In this document: positions 7,803 through 15,761 of the stretch, in pieces | Layout: each line of letters starts with the position of its first letter | Position numbering within the stretch: position 1 is the stretch's first letter | DNA from: Bacteroidales bacterium | GTDB taxonomy: Bacteria; Bacteroidota; Bacteroidia; Bacteroidales; Bacteroidaceae | Direction of reading: 5' to 3' | Assembly (NCBI GenBank): GCA_030528885.1 | Contig: JAUMXY010000016.1 | Coordinates: 1 to 55,926 of the forward strand | DNA length: 55,926 nucleotides | Translations under genes and position numbers: made by a program | Notes under the pieces: generated by a model | The model's input: only the letters and a program-made list of their open reading frames with translations | Database searches by the model: none | What the model was told of the DNA's origin: nothing

Positions 7803-10331
7803 ATGAATTATAAATATTCCGACAGGATAAACCGCATACTCGGCTACAGCAAGGAAGAGGCGCTGAGGCTCAACAACGACTACATCGGTCCTGAGCACCT
7901 GATGCTCGGCATCATACGCGACGGCGAAAGCCATGCAATGGATGTGCTGCGGCAGAAATACTCCGTTGACATACCTAACGTGAAAGATGTGCTCGAGAAG
8001 TCCGTCAAGGACGATGGTGAGAAACTTCAGTCATCCGACATAGCCCTCAACCAGAAGTCGAACATCGTCATGCGTTTGGCTGTGCTCGAAACCCGGTTGC
8101 TGAAGAGCCCTGAGAGTGACGCCGAGCACCTGCTGCTTGCCATTCTCAAGCAAAAAGACAACATGGTGGCACGCGTGCTAAGCGACTGCGATGTGACCTA
8201 TAAGGACCTCTACGACTCCTTTTCTGCTCGAAAGCCCTCTGTGCAGCCCGAGAACAGCGTGGATTTCGACGAAGACGACGAGGACGAAGAGGCACCTCCG
8301 CTATCTAACAGCAGCCAAGCCTCCTCCGCACCCGTGTCCACTCCGTCCAAGAAAACGAACAAGGGCAATGCCGACACGCCAGCTATAGACAAGTTTGGAT
8401 TTGACCTCACTCGCGCAGCCAGCGAAGGCAAGCTCGACCCCGTTGTGGGCAGAGAGAAAGAGATTGAGCGTCTGGCGCAGATTCTTTCGCGCAGAAAGAA
8501 GAACAACCCTGTGCTCATAGGAGAGCCTGGCGTAGGAAAGAGCGCCATCGTAGAGGGGCTGGCAGCACGCATCAACCAGCGTAAAGTTGCCCGTGTCCTG
8601 ATTGGCAAGCGCATCGTCAGCCTTGACATGTCAAGCGTCGTGGCGGGTACCAAATACCGCGGACAGTTCGAAGAGCGCATGCGCAGCATCATCAATGAGC
8701 TGCACGCCAACCCCAACATCATCATCTTCATCGACGAGATACACACCCTTGTGGGCGCTGGCAACCAGGCAGGACAGATGGATGCTGCCAACATGATGAA
8801 GCCCGCCCTGGCACGAGGCGAACTGCAATGCATTGGAGCAACCACGCTCGACGAGTACCGCAAGAGCATAGAGAAAGACGGAGCGCTCGAGCGCCGATTC
8901 CAGAAGGTCATCGTAGAGCAAACGACACCCGAGGAGACGCTTACCATACTGAACAACATCAAAGAGCGTTACGAGGAGCACCACAACGTCACCTATACCG
9001 ATGAAGCCCTTGCCGCCTGCGTCAAGCTGACCGAGCGCTATGTCACCGACCGCAGTTTCCCCGACAAGGCCATCGACGTGCTCGACGAAGTTGGCTCGCG
9101 CGTACATATAAATAACATCAACGTACCCAAGGAGATTGAAGACAAAGAAGCCGAGCTTGCCGAGGTGAACGCCAAGAAGGAGCTTGCCGTCAAAAACGAA
9201 GACTACGCCCTTGCCAGCATGGAACGTGACCGCGCATGCAGCATAGCCGACGAACTCGAGAAGATGAAAAGTGAGTGGGAAGCCTCGCAGAAAGACATGC
9301 GCCAGCAAGTCAGCGCCGAAGACGTGGCACAAACCGTATCCATGATGACCGGCATTCCCGCCAGCAAGATGGCAAGCGAGGAGGGCATCCGCATGAAAGG
9401 CATGCGTCACGACCTGAAGAGCCACATCATCGCGCAAGACGCAGCCGTAGATAAGCTGGTCAACGCCATCCAGCGCAGCCGTGTCGGACTCAAAGACCCC
9501 AACCGCCCCATCGGCACCTTCATGTTCCTCGGTCCCACAGGCGTAGGAAAAACCTATCTGGCCAAGAAGCTGGCCGAGCACATGTTCGGCTCGCCCGATG
9601 CTCTCATCCGCGTTGACATGAGCGAATACATGGAGAAATTCACCGTCAGCCGTTTGGTAGGCGCGCCTCCAGGATACGTAGGCTACGAAGAGGGAGGAAT
9701 GCTCACCGAGAAAGTGCGCCGGAAGCCCTACTCCATCGTTCTGCTCGACGAGATAGAGAAAGCCCATTCTGACGTCTTCAACCTGCTCCTGCAAGTGATG
9801 GACGAGGGAAGGCTCACCGATACGCAGGGCCGCACCGTCGACTTCCGCAATACCGTCATCATCATGACCAGCAACGTCGGCACCCGCCAGCTCAAGGAAT
9901 TCGGCCGCGGCGTGGGCTTTTCAGCCATGAAAGGCTTGGATGACAAGGAAGTCAGCCGATCCGTCATACAGAAAGCCCTCAACAAGCAATTCTCGCCCGA
10001 GTTCCTCAACCGCATCGACGAAATCATCACCTTCGACCAGCTTGAGCTCGACGCCATCCTGCAAATCATCGGCATAGAGCTGCAGAGCCTCTACAAGCGC
10101 ATGGGCGAACTCGGCATGCATCTGGAAATCACCCCGTCTGCCCAAACCTTCATAGCCGAACAAGGCTACGACAAGCAGTTTGGCGCACGTCCACTCCGTC
10201 GCGCCATCCAGCAGCACCTCGAAGACCGAATCTGCGAAATGATTGTCGAAGAAGAAGTGCATCAGGGAGACTCTCTCGTGGCCGACCTGAAAGACGGGAA
10301 AATCGTTATCGAATTGAGAATTGATAATTGA
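7803..10331 (+). CDS. clpC: ATP-dependent Clp protease ATP-binding subunit ClpC
   Basis: An 842-residue Hsp100 unfoldase that feeds substrates to ClpP in the cytoplasm. Two N-terminal Clp repeats (residues ~5-140) are followed by an acidic and Ser/Pro-rich linker (150-190), AAA+ domain D1 (Walker A GEPGVGKS at 240-247, IIIFIDEIHTLVGAG), a coiled-coil/UVR-like middle segment (~430-490), and D2 (Walker A GPTGVGKT near 577, IVLLDEIEKAH, sensor-2 GARPLRR). Length is usual for ClpC. Oddly, the last codons and the stop (10312-10331) are made of the AATTGAGAATTGATAATTGA minisatellite seen elsewhere between genes, so the C-terminal tail ELRIDN comes from repeat DNA. Confidence 0.95.
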   Translation: MNYKYSDRINRILGYSKEEALRLNNDYIGPEHLMLGIIRDGESHAMDVLRQKYSVDIPNVKDVLEKSVKDDGEKLQSSDIALNQKSNIVMRLAVLETRLLKSPESDAEHLLLAILKQKDNMVARVLSDCDVTYKDLYDSFSARKPSVQPENSVDFDEDDEDEEAPPLSNSSQASSAPVSTPSKKTNKGNADTPAIDKFGFDLTRAASEGKLDPVVGREKEIERLAQILSRRKKNNPVLIGEPGVGKSAIVEGLAARINQRKVARVLIGKRIVSLDMSSVVAGTKYRGQFEERMRSIINELHANPNIIIFIDEIHTLVGAGNQAGQMDAANMMKPALARGELQCIGATTLDEYRKSIEKDGALERRFQKVIVEQTTPEETLTILNNIKERYEEHHNVTYTDEALAACVKLTERYVTDRSFPDKAIDVLDEVGSRVHINNINVPKEIEDKEAELAEVNAKKELAVKNEDYALASMERDRACSIADELEKMKSEWEASQKDMRQQVSAEDVAQTVSMMTGIPASKMASEEGIRMKGMRHDLKSHIIAQDAAVDKLVNAIQRSRVGLKDPNRPIGTFMFLGPTGVGKTYLAKKLAEHMFGSPDALIRVDMSEYMEKFTVSRLVGAPPGYVGYEEGGMLTEKVRRKPYSIVLLDEIEKAHSDVFNLLLQVMDEGRLTDTQGRTVDFRNTVIIMTSNVGTRQLKEFGRGVGFSAMKGLDDKEVSRSVIQKALNKQFSPEFLNRIDEIITFDQLELDAILQIIGIELQSLYKRMGELGMHLEITPSAQTFIAEQGYDKQFGARPLRRAIQQHLEDRICEMIVEEEVHQGDSLVADLKDGKIVIELRIDN
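10312..10331. repeat. AATTGATAATTGAGAATT minisatellite forming the clpC 3' end
   Basis: AATTGAGAATTGATAATTGA here is the reverse complement of the short repeat at 39636-39663 (CAATTCTCAATTATCAATT...). A related tract, CAATTCTCAACTCTCAACTC, begins near 10450. The repeat supplies the clpC stop codon. Confidence 0.7.
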
Positions 10332-10343
10332 TTTTCGTACGGT

Positions 10344-10437
10344 AAAAGCACGGAAAATCACAGAAATGAACCTTGCGAGGCTCTAAGTTGCGACAGAAAA
10401 TGCTGTCAGTAACAAATCTGTGCATTTCCGTGCTTTT
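10344..10437. repeat. Imperfect 21-bp inverted repeat
   Basis: Arm AAAAGCACGGAAAATCACAG(A) at 10344-10364 pairs with 10417-10437 with two mismatches across a 52-bp loop. It could act as a terminator-like structure for clpC (arm 2 ends in TGCTTTTCTG) or as the 3' end of a transcript from the leftward promoter at 10609-10640. CCGTG words like those in the arms recur at 10811-10835. Confidence 0.6.
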
Positions 10438-10608
10438 CTGTGTGACCCCCAATTCTCAACTCTCAACTCCCGTTGTCCGCCGTCCCATCACCATTTTTCC
10501 TGTCAAATTTCTTCTCCGTTCCATCCATAACATTTCATGCATTAACAATTAAACAAACCCTAAAAACACCAGACGTAACCCCTAAACACCCCTTTATTTT
10601 TTACACCA

Positions 10609-10640
10609 CAAAGTTACGGAATTATTTTCACGTATACAAA
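10609..10640 (-). promoter_or_regulatory. Perfect Bacteroidota promoter with no gene behind it
   Basis: On the minus strand a -33 TTTG (10637-10640) and a -7 TAACTTTG (10609-10616) are separated by exactly 20 bp, the consensus arrangement. Transcription would start near 10603 and run left towards the clpC 3' end. No open frame with a start follows before clpC. It may drive a small or antisense RNA, or be the relic of a lost gene. Confidence 0.65.
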
Positions 10641-10770
10641 TCTTTTTCAATCTTTTTTCTTAATTTATTAAACTTTTTCTTTAAGTCATTATGGACAACA
10701 GTCAACGGACAACGGACAACAGTCAACGGAACCCGTATCCTCCCCCAAAATCTCAATTAAACTTCGCCCA

Positions 10771-10867
10771 GCGTGTGGGCTGGCTGCGCGTGGGCTGGTC
10801 AACTTTTCAATCTGTGAAATCCGTGCAATCCGTGAGAGAAAACCCTCGCCCAGCGCGTGGGCTGGTT
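10771..10867. repeat. Three GC-rich repeats GCGYGTGGGCTGG
   Basis: GCGTGTGGGCTGG (10771-10783), GCGCGTGGGCTGGTC (10786-10800) and GCGCGTGGGCTGGTT (10853-10867) stand out in AT-rich surroundings. The first and third are preceded by CGCCCA, giving a small GCCCA/TGGGC stem. Between them lies a CCGTGCAATCCGTGAGAGA stretch. Role unknown. Confidence 0.6.
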
Positions 10868-10869
10868 CG

Positions 10870-10932
10870 TCAAGCCTTTCATCGCAATTACGCTGGCAGG
10901 CGCAAGTAAATTTAGATGAAGGGTGCACCGTA
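10870..10932. repeat. Copies of the 23-bp repeat family, inverted arrangement
   Basis: The reverse complement of 10875-10892 is identical over 18 bases to 30761-30778 (CGTAATTGCGATGAAAGG). A looser copy in plus orientation (GTAAATTTAGATGAAGGGTG) begins near 10904, so the two face each other across about 12 bp. Confidence 0.6.
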
Positions 10933-10943
10933 TGACAACAACG

Positions 10944-10970
10944 ACGGAAATCGCAAGAAGACGGCTCACG
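10944..10970 (+). repeat. 27-bp exact copy of part of the sigma-54 regulator gene
   Basis: These 27 bases are identical to 18353-18379, which encode the GNRKKTAH part of the Fis-type helix-turn-helix of the regulator at 17134-18441. With a 3-base gap the match extends a few bases upstream. The reading frame soon loses similarity, so this looks like a gene fragment rather than a gene. Confidence 0.75.
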
Positions 10971-11082
10971 TACGCAGTCAACCTGCACAGACGGAAAGTC
11001 AACTTAATCCGTATAAAGTCAACTTTCCCAAGAAAGAGGTCAACCTTTTTAGTAAAGACAGTCTCACAACCGCTACGCGCTA

Positions 11083-11208
11083 CAGCGCTACAGTTACTTT
11101 CAGCATCAATCTCATCTCAAATTTTACTTTATATTTATATATATTAATATATATAAATATAAAATTTATTTTTGACTTTTCTCCACTACATTTTGCACTG
11201 TAGCGCTG
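11083..11208. repeat. Concentric inverted repeats with a 36-bp AT palindrome
   Basis: A perfect 36-bp palindrome of A and T (11128-11163) is centred between 11145 and 11146. A second, GC-richer inverted repeat, CAGCGCTACAGT at 11083-11094 and its complement at 11197-11208, has exactly the same centre. The whole 126 bp can fold as one interrupted hairpin or cruciform, 43 bp from the rlmH stop codon. Confidence 0.8.
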
Positions 11209-11251
11209 CAACGCTGCAACAGGCAAAACTCGTTTCTCGTGTTACAAGGGC

Positions 11252-11725
11252 TCACTCATGGTGGTAAGGCTCTCCCCTCATGATGGTCATGGCTCGATAG
11301 AGCTGCTCCACAAAGATGAGGCGTATCATCTGGTGGGAGAAAGTCATCTTGGAGAGTGACAGCTTCTCGTTGGCCTTGGCATAGACATCGGGCGAGAATC
11401 CGTAAGGACCTCCGATGATGAAGACGAGGCGTTTGCTGACGGCCAGCATTTTCTGCTCCATGTATTTGGAGAACTCGATGCTGCGCAACTCCTTGCCGTG
11501 CTCGTCGAGAAGGACCACGTGATCGCCTGGCTGGAGCTGCTTGAGGATGAGCTCGCCTTCTTGCTGCTTCTGTTGCTCGGCGGAGAGATTCTTGGTGTTC
11601 TTCAGCTCGGGGATGGTCGTGATGTCGAAGCTGATATAGTGCTTGAGACGGGAGGAGTAGTCGTCTATCAGGTCGATGAAGTGCTTGTTGGCGGTCTTGC
11701 CGACTAACAAAAGTGTTGCTTTCAT
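11252..11725 (-). CDS. rlmH: 23S rRNA (pseudouridine1915-N3)-methyltransferase RlmH
   Basis: A 157-residue SPOUT-class methyltransferase that methylates pseudouridine 1915 in helix 69 of 23S rRNA using S-adenosylmethionine. The length and the C-terminal knot are typical: LVFIIGGPYGF (SAM loop), LSKMTFSHQMIRLIFVEQLYRA, and the ending GEPYHHE. The LLDEHGKELRSIEF segment is also characteristic. It lies 51 bp downstream of the relA/spoT homologue on the same strand and is probably cotranscribed with it. It is followed by the long repeat-rich gap. Confidence 0.96.
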   Translation of the reverse strand: MKATLLLVGKTANKHFIDLIDDYSSRLKHYISFDITTIPELKNTKNLSAEQQKQQEGELILKQLQPGDHVVLLDEHGKELRSIEFSKYMEQKMLAVSKRLVFIIGGPYGFSPDVYAKANEKLSLSKMTFSHQMIRLIFVEQLYRAMTIMRGEPYHHE

Positions 11726-11776
11726 GTAAATGCTGGATGTGTTATTTGTTCAACTTTCGCAAGCTTGCTTGGCTGT

Positions 11777-13996
11777 TTATCGTGCCACGTGCTTGATTCC
11801 TTTGACGGTTGAGATTTTCTTTATCATCTGCGTGAGTTGCTTCTGGTCGTCAATCATGACGGTGAGCGTGCCAGAGAAAAGCCCGTCTTCTGATGACTGG
11901 ATGGAGATGCTGCGGAGCACGACGTTCTTTTCCTTGTTGATGATGGACGTGATGTTGTTGACGATGCCGATGTCGTCGTTGCCTATGACATGGAGGGTGA
12001 CTGGATATTGCTTGCCTCCCTTTCCTGCCCATCTTGCCCGCAGGATGCGGTAGCCCATCCTGTCCTTGAGGAGCTGCGCATTGGGGCAGTCGGTGCGATG
12101 CACCTTGATGCCGCGGTTGACTGTGACGAATCCGAACACGTCGTCGCCGTAGATGGGGTTGCAGCACTTGGCGAGGCTGTAATCCACGCCTTTGAGGTTG
12201 TTGTCGAGCACCAGCACATCCATGGCGCCCTTGACCTGCTCCTCTTGCAGCGTGGAGACGAAGCTGTCGGCGCTGCGCTGCTCGGTGGAGAAGGCGCTGG
12301 GGTTGTTTTCCCTCTCTGCCATCTCGACGTAGTGCTCTATGACGGTATTGACATTGAGGATGTCTTCGGCTATGGCCTTGTAGAACTCCTGCACGTGCTT
12401 GTAGCCAAGTTTCTTGATGAGGCGCATCATGATGGACTCTTCTGGCTCTATTTTCTTGTTCTTGAATTTGCGTTCAAGGGCTTCCTTGGCGAAGGTGGAG
12501 ACTTTCATCTCCTGCTCTGTGAGCGACTGACGTATCTTGGTGCGTGCCTTGGGCGTGACGGCGATGTTGAGCCAGTCTTGCTTGGGCAGCTGCTTCTGCG
12601 AGGTGAGAATCTCCACTTGGTCGCCGCTTTGGAGCTTGGTGCGAATGTGGACGTTCTTGCCGTTCACCCTTCCGCCAGTGCAATGCGCTCCGACGGTGGT
12701 GTGGATGTGGAAGGCGAAGTCGAGAACGGTTGCTCCCTTGGGCAGCTTGAATAGGTCGCCCTTGGGGGTGAACACGAAGACCTCGTCGCTGTAGAGGTCC
12801 ACCTTGAATCGGTTTACCAGCTGCTCGTCGCTGTCTGTGTGCGTTTCCAGCGCTGAACGTATGTCTTTGAGCCAGTCCTCGAGCTTGCCGCCGCTTTCTT
12901 TCACGCCTTTGTAGCGCCAGTGGGCAGCGAGTCCTCGCTCTGCTATCTCGTCCATGCGCTCTGTGCGTATCTGCACCTCGACCCACTTGCCTTCAGGTCC
13001 CATGACGGTGATGTGCAGCGACTCGTAGCCGTTGGACTTAGGCACAGAAAGCCAATCTCGCAGGCGCTTGGGATTGGGATGGTACATGTCTGTGACGATG
13101 CTGAACACTTGCCAGCACTCCTGCTTTTCCCTCTCCAGCTCTGAGTCGAGGATGACGCGGATGGCGAACAGGTCGTAGATGCCCTCGAAGTTGCACTTCT
13201 GCTTCTTCATCTTCTGCCAGATGGAATGGATGGACTTGGTGCGCCCCTTGATGTGGAAACGGAGCCCTGCCCTCTTGAGCTTCTCCTCTATCGGCGAGAT
13301 AAAATTGGCTATGTAGAGGTCGCGCGCTGCACGCGTGGCGCTCAGCTTGTCTTTTATCATATAATAGACATCGGGCTTCAGGTACTTCAGCGAGAGGTCT
13401 TCCAACTCTCGCTTGACCAGGTACAGGCCCAGCTTGTGCGCCAGCGGAGCATACAGATGAGCCGCCTCGGTGGCAACCCGCTCGCGTTCCTCCGCCTCTC
13501 CCCTGTCCTTAATCTGGCGCATCAGGTTCACGCGGTCAGCGATGATGATGAAAATGACGCGCATGTCCTGAGCAAACGACAGCAGGAGGTCGCGAAAGTT
13601 TTCCGTCTCAATGGAGGGGTTTTTGGCGTAGAGCCTATTCACGCGCAGCAATCCCTGGATAATGTTCTTCACGTCTTCGCCAAACTCCCTTCCTACGGTG
13701 TCGATGTCAATCACGCCTATCTCCACGCAGTCATGCAGAAGGACACTAATGATGGAGGCGCGATTCAGCCCTATTTCTTCTGCTATAATCATCGCCGTCT
13801 GAAGGTCGAACAGCACAGGGTGAAGCCCGAACTTGTTGCGGGTAAGCGACTCCGTTTCGATAGCCTGAAACAGAATGTCCTTGATTTTGTGAAAGTCATC
13901 AGGATTCAGCACATCCGACACGAGTGCCTGCATCTTGCGGACCGTCATGAGCAGCTCCTGCTTCTCGTCTTCTCTGATTGTTGCTATTTCTTCCAT
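11777..13996 (-). CDS. RelA/SpoT-family (p)ppGpp synthetase with degenerate hydrolase site
   Basis: A 739-residue long RSH protein of the stringent response. Domains in order: HD hydrolase (~45-200), synthetase (~240-370; RTKSIHSIWQKM, YDLFAIRVIL, RLRDWLSVPKSNGYESLH, EVQIRTERM), TGS (~400-460), a Cys/His zinc-finger-like segment (KCCNPIYGDD...HRTDC) and C-terminal ACT (~660-739). The synthetase keeps its key residues. In the hydrolase part His59, His88 and Asp89 are present, but the HDxxED motif reads HDCVEI (Ile93 for Asp) and the ADRLHNMR motif reads ADRVNLMR (Leu158 for the conserved Asn). Hydrolysis is therefore probably weak or lost, and the protein is more RelA-like. A -7 box lies at 14028-14035. 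Confidence 0.92.
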   Translation of the reverse strand: MEEIATIREDEKQELLMTVRKMQALVSDVLNPDDFHKIKDILFQAIETESLTRNKFGLHPVLFDLQTAMIIAEEIGLNRASIISVLLHDCVEIGVIDIDTVGREFGEDVKNIIQGLLRVNRLYAKNPSIETENFRDLLLSFAQDMRVIFIIIADRVNLMRQIKDRGEAEERERVATEAAHLYAPLAHKLGLYLVKRELEDLSLKYLKPDVYYMIKDKLSATRAARDLYIANFISPIEEKLKRAGLRFHIKGRTKSIHSIWQKMKKQKCNFEGIYDLFAIRVILDSELEREKQECWQVFSIVTDMYHPNPKRLRDWLSVPKSNGYESLHITVMGPEGKWVEVQIRTERMDEIAERGLAAHWRYKGVKESGGKLEDWLKDIRSALETHTDSDEQLVNRFKVDLYSDEVFVFTPKGDLFKLPKGATVLDFAFHIHTTVGAHCTGGRVNGKNVHIRTKLQSGDQVEILTSQKQLPKQDWLNIAVTPKARTKIRQSLTEQEMKVSTFAKEALERKFKNKKIEPEESIMMRLIKKLGYKHVQEFYKAIAEDILNVNTVIEHYVEMAERENNPSAFSTEQRSADSFVSTLQEEQVKGAMDVLVLDNNLKGVDYSLAKCCNPIYGDDVFGFVTVNRGIKVHRTDCPNAQLLKDRMGYRILRARWAGKGGKQYPVTLHVIGNDDIGIVNNITSIINKEKNVVLRSISIQSSEDGLFSGTLTVMIDDQKQLTQMIKKISTVKGIKHVAR

Positions 13997-14027
13997 CTGT
14001 CTAATGTCTGATGTTGAATGTCAAATG

Positions 14028-14035
14028 CAAAGGTA
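14028..14035 (-). promoter_or_regulatory. -7 promoter box for the relA/spoT-rlmH unit
   Basis: TACCTTTG on the minus strand, 32 bp before the start codon at 13996. No clear -33 element. Confidence 0.5.
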
Positions 14036-14191
14036 ATGAAAAAGGATAAGAAATACCCCGCCTTTACCAAAGATTAACGGTTTTTCTTCGACAGGAAAGG
14101 CTTGAGCAGCCCTTTATGCGAAGCGCTTAGCAGGAAAAAGAGAGGAAAAACGTCCTGCATGAAGAAAAAAGGAATGAAGAAGAGGAAAAGT

Positions 14192-14223
14192 CTTGCTCAT
14201 TTGAGTTTTTTTTTGTATCTTTG
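14192..14223 (+). promoter_or_regulatory. Promoter for the DUF4301 gene
   Basis: -7 TATCTTTG at 14216-14223 with a near-consensus -33 CTTG at 14192-14195 and 20-bp spacing. The start codon is 38 bp further on. Confidence 0.6.
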
Positions 14224-14260
14224 ACGAAAAATTCGTATAACTTTAAAATAACAATCATTC

Positions 14261-15748
14261 ATGCTTACACAAGAAGACAAACTATACCTCTCTCAGAAAG
14301 GTATTTCAGAAGAGAAACTCAACGCGCAGCTGGAATGCTTCAAGACGGGCTTCCCATGGCTGAAGCTGGCAAGCGCAGCATCGGCAGAAAGCGGCATCAC
14401 CATCCCTACTGAAGCTGAAAGATGCGAATATCTCACAGCATGGGAAGAATATCTGAAAGGTGAAGGCAAGGTGCTGAAGTTTGTGCCTGCATCAGGAGCA
14501 GCAAGCCGCATGTTCAAGAATCTCTTTGAGTATTTGGACAATGAAGAGAAGACTGATTTTATTGCAAAGTTTGAAAACAACCTTGACAAGTTCGCCTTCA
14601 TCGACGACCTGAAAGAAGCTATCGCAAAGAACGGAGACGACGAAAGCCTGAAGACAGCCATCGCTACGCTGCTGGGCAAAGAGGGACTCTCCTACGGAAA
14701 CCTGCCCAAGGGACTGCTGAAATTCCACAAATACGAAGACGGAGCGCGCACTCCTGTGGAAGAGCACCTGGTGGAAGGCGCCCTGTATGCCAGCGGCAAG
14801 AACGGCTGCGTCAGCGTGCACTTCACTGTAAGCCCAGAGCACCGTCCGCTGTTCGAGGAACTGGTAAGCAAGGTTTCCCAAAAATACGAAGAGAAGTTTG
14901 GCGTCAAGTACTCCATCAGTTTCTCAGAACAGAAGTCAAGCACAGACACCGTTGCTGCCAATCCCGACAACACGCCATTCCGTGACAAGAACGGCAAGAT
15001 TCTCTTCCGCCCAGGAGGACATGGCGCGCTGATTGAGAACCTGAACGAACTGGATGCCGACATCATCTTCATCAAGAACATCGACAATGTCGTGCCCGAC
15101 AAGCTGAAGGCTGAAACAGTAGAATACAAGAAACTTATCGCAGGCGTGCTCGTGAGCAAACAGAAGAAGGCATTTGAGTATCTGCAACTGCTCGACAGCG
15201 GCAAGTATACACATGCAGAACTGGAAGAAATTATCAGATTCTTGCGCGACGAACTCACATGCAGAAATCCTGAACTGAAGGATTTGGAAGACGCAGAGCT
15301 GGCCATCTACCTGAAAAGCAAGCTGAATCGCCCTATGCGCGTGTGCGGCATGGTGAAAAACGTAGGAGAACCAGGCGGAGGACCTTTCCTCGCATACAAC
15401 CAGGACGGCACCATCAGCTTGCAAATTCTCGAAAGCAGCCAAATAGACACCAACAACGCCGAGTACCTGCAGATGTTCAACAACGGCACACACTTCAACC
15501 CCGTAGACCTTGTCTGCGCTGTCAAAGACTACAAGGGCAACAAGTTTGACCTGACCAAACATGTGGACACCTTGACAGGCTTCATCTCAAGCAAGAGCAA
15601 GGACGGCAAGGAACTCAAGGCGCTTGAGCTGCCAGGACTCTGGAATGGAGCCATGAGCGACTGGAACACCATCTTCGTAGAGGTTTCGCTTGGCACGTTC
15701 AACCCTGTGAAAACAGTAAACGACTTGCTGCGCGAACAGCACCAGTAA
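14261..15748 (+). CDS. DUF4301 family protein
   Basis: A 495-residue protein of the DUF4301 family, common in Bacteroidota and of unknown function. Recognisable parts are the N-terminal LTQEDKLYLSQKGISEE, the KFVPASGAASRMFKNL block (residues ~70-87), LFRPGGHGALIENLN near 250 and the MVKNVGEPGGGPFLAYN loop near 365. The Gly-rich loops recall nucleotide-binding transferases, but no activity can be assigned from sequence. There is no signal peptide, so it is likely cytoplasmic. It has its own promoter and is followed 13 bp later by rsmG. Confidence 0.88.
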   Translation: MLTQEDKLYLSQKGISEEKLNAQLECFKTGFPWLKLASAASAESGITIPTEAERCEYLTAWEEYLKGEGKVLKFVPASGAASRMFKNLFEYLDNEEKTDFIAKFENNLDKFAFIDDLKEAIAKNGDDESLKTAIATLLGKEGLSYGNLPKGLLKFHKYEDGARTPVEEHLVEGALYASGKNGCVSVHFTVSPEHRPLFEELVSKVSQKYEEKFGVKYSISFSEQKSSTDTVAANPDNTPFRDKNGKILFRPGGHGALIENLNELDADIIFIKNIDNVVPDKLKAETVEYKKLIAGVLVSKQKKAFEYLQLLDSGKYTHAELEEIIRFLRDELTCRNPELKDLEDAELAIYLKSKLNRPMRVCGMVKNVGEPGGGPFLAYNQDGTISLQILESSQIDTNNAEYLQMFNNGTHFNPVDLVCAVKDYKGNKFDLTKHVDTLTGFISSKSKDGKELKALELPGLWNGAMSDWNTIFVEVSLGTFNPVKTVNDLLREQHQ

Positions 15749-15761
15749 TCAGAAACAAAAA

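Larger units (their letters stand above)
10701..11044. repeat. Phased GTCAAC motifs
   Basis: GTCAAC occurs at 10701, 10722, 10798, 10977, 10998, 11018 and 11039. The spacing is 21 bp in the first pair and 21, 20 and 21 bp in the last four, about two helical turns. Between them the sequence differs, so this is either a decayed 21-bp tandem repeat or a phased binding array. Confidence 0.55.
10332..11251. other. 920-bp gene-free stretch rich in short repeats
   Basis: No convincing gene lies between clpC and rlmH. The open frames here (for example 10473-10760 and 10916-11203) have no start signals, are low in complexity and resemble no family. The stretch holds an imperfect inverted repeat (10344-10437), a consensus promoter facing left (10609-10640), phased GTCAAC motifs, GC-rich repeats (10771-10867), copies of the 23-bp repeat family (10870-10932), a 27-bp match to the sigma-54 regulator gene (10944-10970) and concentric inverted repeats (11083-11208). 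These are given as separate entries. Confidence 0.75.

Noticed and set aside
8631-9794. 387-codon open frame antisense to clpC
   Set aside because: It mirrors the codon pattern of clpC, has His/Val-rich composition and no family resemblance.
10473-10760. 95-codon frame after clpC
   Set aside because: AT-rich with Phe/Asn runs; it overlaps the orphan promoter and repeats.
10916-11203. 95-codon frame in the repeat-rich gap
   Set aside because: It runs across a gene fragment, the GTCAAC array and the AT palindrome; no family resemblance after GNRKKTAH.
11990-12754. 254-codon plus-strand frame over the relA/spoT homologue
   Set aside because: Complement of a well-supported gene; no domain and no promoter.
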